Source: Leyella stercorea (GTDB lineage Bacteria; Bacteroidota; Bacteroidia; Bacteroidales; Bacteroidaceae). Taken from it: a stretch of DNA of 45,564 nucleotides. The first letter of the stretch is position 1; every line of letters begins with the position of its first letter. This document shows, piece by piece, positions 40,375-45,564 of the stretch. The stretch is taken from assembly GCF_021531655.1 (NCBI RefSeq), contig NZ_JADYUF010000030.1:1-45564 (forward strand), given 5' to 3'. Below the pieces are notes generated by a model that saw only the letters and a list, made by a program, of their open reading frames with translations, made no database searches and was not told the origin of the DNA. Position numbers and translations under genes: made by a program.

Positions 40375-42930
40375 TTAGTCAAGCCACTTAACGTAGCAGA
40401 AGTCCTCACGATAAACGAGGTTCTCGTTCTTAGGATACATACGCACGCAGCTCTTGAATGTGCCGGCTACGTCAGGCTCGAATGTAGTCTCGAATGTATA
40501 GTTGTTGCCCTCGTGGCCTACAACTTCAAACTCACGCTTAGAGAAGATGTGCTCCTCGCCGTTCTGGTCGGTCTTGATAGACACGAGCTCAAGTCCGATG
40601 GCGTCGTTCAAGCCCTGCTCGTCAATGACGTAGCGCAGAGTGTACTTCTTGCCAGTCTCGGCGCCGTAAAGCACAGAGTCGTCCTTGCTGACTACGCGGA
40701 TTGAGTCCCAACGCTGGGCAACAGCTTCCTTCCAGGCAGCAAGCTCCTTGGCGAGGCGGTTGTTGTCGGCAGACAGCTTCTTGAAGTTGGCAGCCTCCTT
40801 GGTGTAGAACTTATCATAGTAGTCGTCGAGCTGACGCTTCATTGTGTAATGGGGAGCGATAGTGGCGATGGAGTTTTTGATGGTCTTGATCCAGCCATCG
40901 CTGAAGCCCTGCTTGTTGCGGTTGTAGTAGAGCGGCAGAATCTCGTTCTCAAGGAGAGAGTAGATTGTGGCGGCGTCGAGCTGATCCTGATAGCCCTGGT
41001 TCTGGTATGTGCGCTCCTGCTTGAGAGCCCAGCCTGCACCCTGACGATAGCCCTCAACCCACCAGCCGTCGAGTACTGAGAGGTTGACAACACCGTTCAT
41101 TTCGGCCTTCTCGCCTGATGTACCGGAAGCCTCAAGAGGACGTGTCGGAGTGTTCATCCATATATCAACTCCTGAAACCAAGCGGCGTGCAAGCTGCATG
41201 TCGTAGTCCTCAAGGAAGATGATCTTGCCGAGGAACTCAGGACGCTGGCTGATCTCGAAGATACGCTTGATCAAGCCCTGGCCGGCACCGTCAGCCGGGT
41301 GGGCCTTACCTGAGAAGATGAACTTGACCGGACGCTCCGGATTGTTCACGATCTTAGACAGACGCTCAAGGTCGGTGAAGAGAAGGTGGGCACGCTTGTA
41401 GGTAGCAAAGCGACGGCAGAAGCCGATGTAGAGAGCGTTAGGAGTGATGCTCTCGAGCAATGTCACTACGCGTGAAGGGTCGCCCTGGTTCTTGAGCCAT
41501 GTAGCGGCAAACTTCTCACGGATGTAGTCAACGAGCTTCTTCTTGAGAGCCATACGTGTCTCCCAGATTTCTGCGTCGGGCACATTATAGATAGAGTGCC
41601 AGAGGCTCTCGTTGCTCTGGTCGTAGATGTAGTTCTTGTCGAAATACTTGGCGTAAACCTTGCGCCACTCTGTAGCTGTCCATGTGGGGAAGTGAACGCC
41701 GTTGGTGACGTAGCCTACGTGGCTCTCCTCAGGATAGTAGCCCTTCCAGATAGGAGCGAACATACGCTGGCTTACCCATCCGTGGAGCTTGCTTACGCCG
41801 TTGACCTCCTGGCATGTGTTGCAAGCGAATGTAGACATACAGAAGCGCTCTGAGTGGTCATCGGGGTTTGTACGACCCATGCCGATGAACTCGTCCCAAG
41901 AGATGCCGAGCATGCTGGGATAGCCGCCCATGTACTTGCCGAAGAGCGACTCGTCGAAGTAGTCGTGGCCAGCAGGCACCGGAGTGTGAACTGTATAGAG
42001 TGAAGAAGCGCGAACGAGCTCAAGAGCCTCGTTGAACGACAGTCCTTCCTTGATGTAGTCGATAAGACGCTGGAGGTTGCAGAGAGCTGCGTGGCCCTCG
42101 TTGCAATGGTAGATGTCCTTCTTGATGCCGAGCTTCTTGAGTGTGAGCATACCGCCGATACCGAGAAGAATCTCCTGCTTCAGACGGTTCTCGTTGTCGC
42201 CGCCATAGAGGGCGTGTGTGATAGGCTTGTCAAACTCTGAGTTCATCTCGTTGTCGGTATCGAGGAGGTAGAGCTTGATACGGCCTACGTTCATCACCCA
42301 TACATAAGCGTGAACCTGATAGTTCATGTAAGGAACGTCAACTACCATAGGCTGACCGTTCTCGTCGAGAACGCGCTCTACGGGGAGTGAGTTGAAGTTC
42401 TGGGCGTCGTACTGGGCAATCTGCTGACCGTCCATTGACAAAGTCTGCTTGAAGTAGCCGTAACGATAGAGGAAACCTACGCCACACATGTTGACGTTAG
42501 AGTCAGAAGCCTCCTTCATGTAGTCGCCGGCGAGCATACCAAGACCACCTGAGTAGATCTTGACAACCTGGTTGATACCATACTCCATACAGAAGTAAGC
42601 CACAGAAGGACGTGTTGCATCAGGAGCAACGTCCATATACTCGCGGAACTTCTTGTACACAGCCTTAACGCGCTCCATGATGGCCTTGTCCTTAACGATA
42701 GCCTCCTTGCGCTCGTAGCTCAGGCGGTCGAGAAGCATTACCGGGTTGTGACCTACCTCTTCGTAGAGGGCGTTGTCAAGGCTCTTCCACATATCACGAG
42801 CCTCATAGTTCCAAGCCCACCACATATTGTGCGCGAGCTCGTCAAGACACTTCAGCTCTGCAGGAAGGGTAGACTTGATAGTAACTTCCTTCCACTGGGG
42901 AGCGTTAGCATAATCTGCTTTAATTTTCAT
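40375..42930 (-). CDS. glgP: alpha-glucan (glycogen/maltodextrin) phosphorylase
   Basis: An 851-residue phosphorylase releasing glucose-1-phosphate from alpha-1,4-glucans in the cytoplasm. The N-terminal DUF3417-type region ([20 protein letters not shown]) identifies the bacterial short-insert type. The PLP lysine is Lys608 in [36 protein letters not shown] follows. [28 protein letters not shown] is the conserved substrate-side segment. The C-terminal ~120 residues form a beta-rich extension ([19 protein letters not shown]) found in Bacteroidetes members. The gene lies next to glycogen synthase (same strand, 204 bases apart), so breakdown and synthesis genes neighbour each other with a palindromic repeat between. 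Confidence 0.94.
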   Translation of the reverse strand: MKIKADYANAPQWKEVTIKSTLPAELKCLDELAHNMWWAWNYEARDMWKSLDNALYEEVGHNPVMLLDRLSYERKEAIVKDKAIMERVKAVYKKFREYMDVAPDATRPSVAYFCMEYGINQVVKIYSGGLGMLAGDYMKEASDSNVNMCGVGFLYRYGYFKQTLSMDGQQIAQYDAQNFNSLPVERVLDENGQPMVVDVPYMNYQVHAYVWVMNVGRIKLYLLDTDNEMNSEFDKPITHALYGGDNENRLKQEILLGIGGMLTLKKLGIKKDIYHCNEGHAALCNLQRLIDYIKEGLSFNEALELVRASSLYTVHTPVPAGHDYFDESLFGKYMGGYPSMLGISWDEFIGMGRTNPDDHSERFCMSTFACNTCQEVNGVSKLHGWVSQRMFAPIWKGYYPEESHVGYVTNGVHFPTWTATEWRKVYAKYFDKNYIYDQSNESLWHSIYNVPDAEIWETRMALKKKLVDYIREKFAATWLKNQGDPSRVVTLLESITPNALYIGFCRRFATYKRAHLLFTDLERLSKIVNNPERPVKFIFSGKAHPADGAGQGLIKRIFEISQRPEFLGKIIFLEDYDMQLARRLVSGVDIWMNTPTRPLEASGTSGEKAEMNGVVNLSVLDGWWVEGYRQGAGWALKQERTYQNQGYQDQLDAATIYSLLENEILPLYYNRNKQGFSDGWIKTIKNSIATIAPHYTMKRQLDDYYDKFYTKEAANFKKLSADNNRLAKELAAWKEAVAQRWDSIRVVSKDDSVLYGAETGKKYTLRYVIDEQGLNDAIGLELVSIKTDQNGEEHIFSKREFEVVGHEGNNYTFETTFEPDVAGTFKSCVRMYPKNENLVYREDFCYVKWLD

Positions 42931-42954
42931 AGATTTTTTTATTTATAATTTAAG

Positions 42955-43115
42955 TTTCGCAAGCGAAAGTAGTTAAGAAGTTAAGGAGTTGTCGCACCCT
43001 ACGGTCGCTAAGGAGTTAAGCCATTAGTTTTTTTTGCTTGATATAGCATTATAAGCATTTGGCTTAACTTCTTAACTCCTTTAACTACTGAATTCTCTGA
43101 ACTTGCTAAAGCTCA
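42955..43115. repeat. palindromic interspersed repeat, copy 2
   Basis: Starts with tttcgc-aa-gcgaaa, carries opposed words agtagttaagaagtt and aacttctta...actact, and centres on ccctacggtcgcta and gccatta like copy 1. Its right end, 43088-43115, is the reverse complement of 40121-40148 in 27 of 28 positions. It fills the space between the phosphorylase start and the glycogen synthase stop, so it is transcribed if they form an operon. Confidence 0.8.
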
Positions 43116-43134
43116 GTTTATAATTTGATATTTA

Positions 43135-44817
43135 TTATTTTTCTTTTCTTGCTTCAGCTTTGCGCAATGCAAAATCGTAGGCATTGTAATAGTACTCAAT
43201 GAAATGAGTCCAAAGAGCCTTTTCTGACAGAGAGCGTGCGTTGTTGCGCATACGTGTCTGCTTGGTCTTGGTTGCATTGGCATACTTGATGACAGTCTTC
43301 TTGATGTCGTCTGCCACCTCATTGTAGTTGTAGTCGGTACGATGGATTACCTCCACGCCGTTGTCGAGTGTCGACTTGCCTCCGCACTCTGAGTGTGCCC
43401 ATAGTCCGAATCCTGCAAGGTCGGTAGTGATGCAAGGCACCTTGAATGCTACAGCCTCAAGCGGGGTGTAGCCCCACGGCTCGTAGTATGACGGGTAGAC
43501 ACAGAGGTCGTTGCCGAGGATGACATCGAAGTAAGAGAGGTTAACGATACCGTCGTCGCCTGTGAGATAGCAGGGGATGAATATCAGCTTCACCTTCTCG
43601 CCCTTCTGATTGTGCATTCCGAGCCAGTTCATCATGCCAAGGGCACGGTCGTTCTGCTGCTCGTTGAGCCAGTGGGTGATGACCGGAGTGTCGAGCGGAG
43701 TGTCAAACTTTTCGCCCTGAGCCATCTTTTCAAGACGTTCGGCAAGGTCGTCGCGCTTGCAGTTGACCCAAGCCGGCACCTCAATGAATGCTACAATCTC
43801 TTTGTTAAGCTCGTCGGCAGAAAGACGCAGACGATTTACAGCTTCGATGAATACATCAATTCCCTTGTTGCGCCACTCGTAGCGTCCGCTTGTAGAGATT
43901 ATTATAGCGTCGTCGGCTACTTCGTCGCCTGTGAGGGCGCGTGTGATGTCGAGCAGACGCTTGCGTGCAGCCTCGCGCTTGCGGTCGAAAGCCTTGTCCT
44001 GCGGTACGAAGTCGTCTTCAAATCCGTTAGGCAGAACCACATCAACAGGCTTGTCGAGCAGTTCGGCACACTCGCGTGCTGTAATCTCACTCACGGTGGT
44101 GAAGCAATCTACATGGGCAGCTGTCTGCTTTTCGATTGATTGCTTGCTCTGCATATTGAGCTCGTCAGCCATCTGGTCGCCGTTGTAAGCTTCAAGATAT
44201 TCATAGAGGGGCTTGTTGTTGCCAGCGATGCTTCGTCCGATGCTTGTAGCATGTGTAGTAAAGATTGTGGCAACTTGCGGCAGACGGTCGTTGATATATA
44301 GAGCGCCCAAACCGGTCATCCATTCATTGGCATGGTATATGGTCTTGTTGGCACGCTTCTTCTTGCTTATGTAATAATTGTAATAGCTCTCCACTACGAG
44401 TGCTGCTGCATACGAGAACATAGAGGCTTCGTCGTAGTCGCCATAAGCGTGAAGGCTGTCAACGTGGTATTTCTCCCACAATTCGCCATATATTTCGTCC
44501 TTTTTGGCGAAATAAGGCTGGAAGTCAACCAATACAGCTACGGGATTGCCAGGAACAGTCCAGCGACCTATCTTTATGTTAAGACCTTGTTTGGCTGCTG
44601 CTGTACGCCAAGGCTTAAGAAGTGTGGGGTCTTCCTCAAAATACGGGCTTTGCTTCTCGCCCCAACAATCGGGACCGATGAAAACCAAATTGTCGCCAAG
44701 CTTCTCTTTAAGGGTCTTTGCACGGGTGGAAAGAACTGCATAAATACCACCTACTTTGTTGCAAACTTCCCAACTTGACTCAAAAATATAATCAGGAAAT
44801 AGTCTCTCTTTTTTCAT
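43135..44817 (-). CDS. glycogen synthase (GT3, eukaryote-like)
   Basis: A 560-residue glycogen synthase of the GT3 family (fungal/animal Gys type), transferring glucose from a nucleotide sugar to glycogen. FESSWEVCNKVGGIYAVLSTRA near the start is the donor-binding glycine-rich loop (usual E.awEv.nKvGGIytVl), FTTHATSIGRSIAG and NGFEDDFV follow, and the C-terminal YPSYYEPWGYTPLEAVAFKVPCI holds the catalytic E-x7-E pair. This differs from classic bacterial GlgA (GT5), and is the type found in Bacteroidetes. The ATG at 44817 is preferred over one 24 bases upstream because MKKERLFPDYIFE is the family start. Confidence 0.92.
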   Translation of the reverse strand: MKKERLFPDYIFESSWEVCNKVGGIYAVLSTRAKTLKEKLGDNLVFIGPDCWGEKQSPYFEEDPTLLKPWRTAAAKQGLNIKIGRWTVPGNPVAVLVDFQPYFAKKDEIYGELWEKYHVDSLHAYGDYDEASMFSYAAALVVESYYNYYISKKKRANKTIYHANEWMTGLGALYINDRLPQVATIFTTHATSIGRSIAGNNKPLYEYLEAYNGDQMADELNMQSKQSIEKQTAAHVDCFTTVSEITARECAELLDKPVDVVLPNGFEDDFVPQDKAFDRKREAARKRLLDITRALTGDEVADDAIIISTSGRYEWRNKGIDVFIEAVNRLRLSADELNKEIVAFIEVPAWVNCKRDDLAERLEKMAQGEKFDTPLDTPVITHWLNEQQNDRALGMMNWLGMHNQKGEKVKLIFIPCYLTGDDGIVNLSYFDVILGNDLCVYPSYYEPWGYTPLEAVAFKVPCITTDLAGFGLWAHSECGGKSTLDNGVEVIHRTDYNYNEVADDIKKTVIKYANATKTKQTRMRNNARSLSEKALWTHFIEYYYNAYDFALRKAEARKEK

Positions 44818-44838
44818 AAAAAAGTTAAATATTTGCTG

Positions 44839-44846
44839 CAAAAATA
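44839..44846 (-). promoter_or_regulatory. -7 box of the glycogen synthase gene
   Basis: Minus strand TATTTTTG (TAnnTTTG) 21 bases upstream of the ATG at 44817. It may also serve the phosphorylase gene downstream. Confidence 0.5.
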
Positions 44847-44921
44847 GTATATTAAAAGCAAAAACACGAGGATTTCTGCTTTTTTTTTCGTTTTTTACAT
44901 CTATTCTTGATTTGAATTCGT

Positions 44922-44929
44922 TATATTTG
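44922..44929 (+). promoter_or_regulatory. -7 box of the small exported protein gene
   Basis: TATATTTG, 88 bases before the ATG at 45018, divergent to the glycogen synthase promoter. Confidence 0.5.
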
Positions 44930-45017
44930 CATTGCTATAGGGCAAAAATTGCCGTTGTGCAGACAAATGTTATATTAACAATTGTATATTTTTCCATAAA
45001 AAACAGAATAAAAAAAC

Positions 45018-45470
45018 ATGAAACGATTTCTTATGCTTTTACTTGCGATGGCCTCCATACTTGTCGGAGCAGCACAAAACGTAAATTCCAACCAAGTATT
45101 CCACACTTATATATACAACGACGAGTATAAGGTGTATATGGACGTGAATCTGTATGAGGCTAATATTAGCGTCCCTGGACAGGACGTGTTCGGGACGGTT
45201 CCTGGATTCTTCGGGGCGTTGCGCGACTCACGTAAATGGCTTGTGACCGATGCCAAGATTGTGGGCAAGAACAAGGCCGAGTTGGAAATTATCAACGATT
45301 ACGGGTCGGAAGACCTTACAGCTACGCTCACTTACAATCCTAAGGACAATACGTATGTGCTGAAGCAGACTGGCGGAAGCCGACTAAAGATTGTGGTGAA
45401 TCGCAAGTGGCTGAAGATTCCTACTGAGATAGTCTTGGTTCCGCATGAGCGGATGCCAGACTTGTGGTAA
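45018..45470 (+). CDS. small exported protein, unknown
   Basis: A 150-residue protein with a clear Sec signal peptide (about 1-19, ending GAAQ). The mature part is beta-rich with alternating strands (FHTYIYNDEYKVYMDVNLYE, KNKAELEIINDYGSEDLTAT, then YVLKQTGGSRLKIVV) and a FGALRDSRKWLVTDAK segment. No Cys, no membrane anchor. Family not recognised; it is likely periplasmic or secreted and stands alone between a divergent promoter and the window end. Confidence 0.75.
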   Translation: MKRFLMLLLAMASILVGAAQNVNSNQVFHTYIYNDEYKVYMDVNLYEANISVPGQDVFGTVPGFFGALRDSRKWLVTDAKIVGKNKAELEIINDYGSEDLTATLTYNPKDNTYVLKQTGGSRLKIVVNRKWLKIPTEIVLVPHERMPDLW

Positions 45471-45493
45471 GTGAAGAGGGCGTGTCAAAACTC

Positions 45494-45564
45494 ACAGCAG
45501 TACGCCCCGAAGGGGCAGAAGCTCATAGCCCAGGGCCGCTCGGCTCTGCCGCTTGCCTAAGCAA
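45494..45564. repeat. possible interspersed repeat at window end
   Basis: Starts 24 bases past the stop of the small exported protein gene. Contains the hairpin gccccgaaggggc (45504-45516) and GC-rich words unlike the nearby sequence (agcccagggccgctcggctc). I recall similar gccccgaaggggc segments between genes in Bacteroidales, often adjoining rRNA or mobile elements, but only one copy is in the window. Confidence 0.3.

Noticed and set aside
1..45564. tRNA or rRNA genes
   Set aside because: No cloverleaf with a T-loop GTTCRANNC and a paired acceptor stem, and no rRNA landmark, was noticed on either strand by eye; tRNAscan-SE would settle it.

Overview
The window looks like a chromosomal segment from a Bacteroidales bacterium, most likely Prevotellaceae (Prevotella/Segatella type). 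This is inferred from the genes and signals, not from a database search. Promoters where visible carry the Bacteroidetes -7 box TAnnTTTG, and start codons lack Shine-Dalgarno sequences. The order ileS, Cys-less DksA/TraR-like gene, lspA, DUF4296 lipoprotein is, as far as I know, typical of Bacteroidales. The glycogen synthase is of the eukaryote-like GT3 type, and many products are lipoproteins or Sec-exported proteins.

Layout. 0.1-1.9 kb (minus): GNAT acetyltransferase, DUF1294 membrane protein, thioredoxin, and a YqiA-type esterase that has lost its C-terminus. 2.0-6.05 kb: AT-rich patch with an esterase relic, a small ORF whose promoter overlaps a perfect palindrome, and a McrB-McrC restriction pair with a 5'-truncated partner ORF. 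6.2-15.5 kb (minus): six closely spaced genes (GT2 glycosyltransferase, PD40 protein, nucleoside phosphorylase, HrpB helicase, an 81-aa small protein, Tricorn-like S41 protease). 15.8-21.3 kb (plus): htpG, a LacI-type regulator with its own operator-like palindrome, an NhaC-family antiporter, an unknown protein. 21.4-23.8 kb: serpin lipoprotein plus a 51-residue peptide gene, facing a class IV aminotransferase and a MmcQ/YjbR protein. 23.9-24.1 kb: a strikingly regular 11-bp-period repeat array. 24.3-32.7 kb (plus): ileS, DksA-like, lspA, DUF4296, small ORF, nadC, C69 dipeptidase, ending in a strong terminator.

32.8-39.2 kb is a second AT-rich patch that looks like a decayed mobile island. 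It holds a frame-broken coding relic with a 22-bp tandem duplication, a candidate structured RNA with promoter and terminator, a HIRAN protein, a lipocalin-like lipoprotein, two membrane proteins, a broken tyrosine integrase carrying an insertion, and a HigBA-like toxin-antitoxin pair whose toxin has an amber codon. 39.2-45.5 kb returns to core genes: MBL-fold hydrolase, glycogen phosphorylase and glycogen synthase, with two related palindromic repeats bracketing the phosphorylase gene, and a small exported protein.

The strongest candidates for something undescribed are the RNA-like region at 33.92-34.22 kb, the 11-bp phased array upstream of ileS, and the serpin/short-peptide pair. All three are read by eye and need comparative checks.
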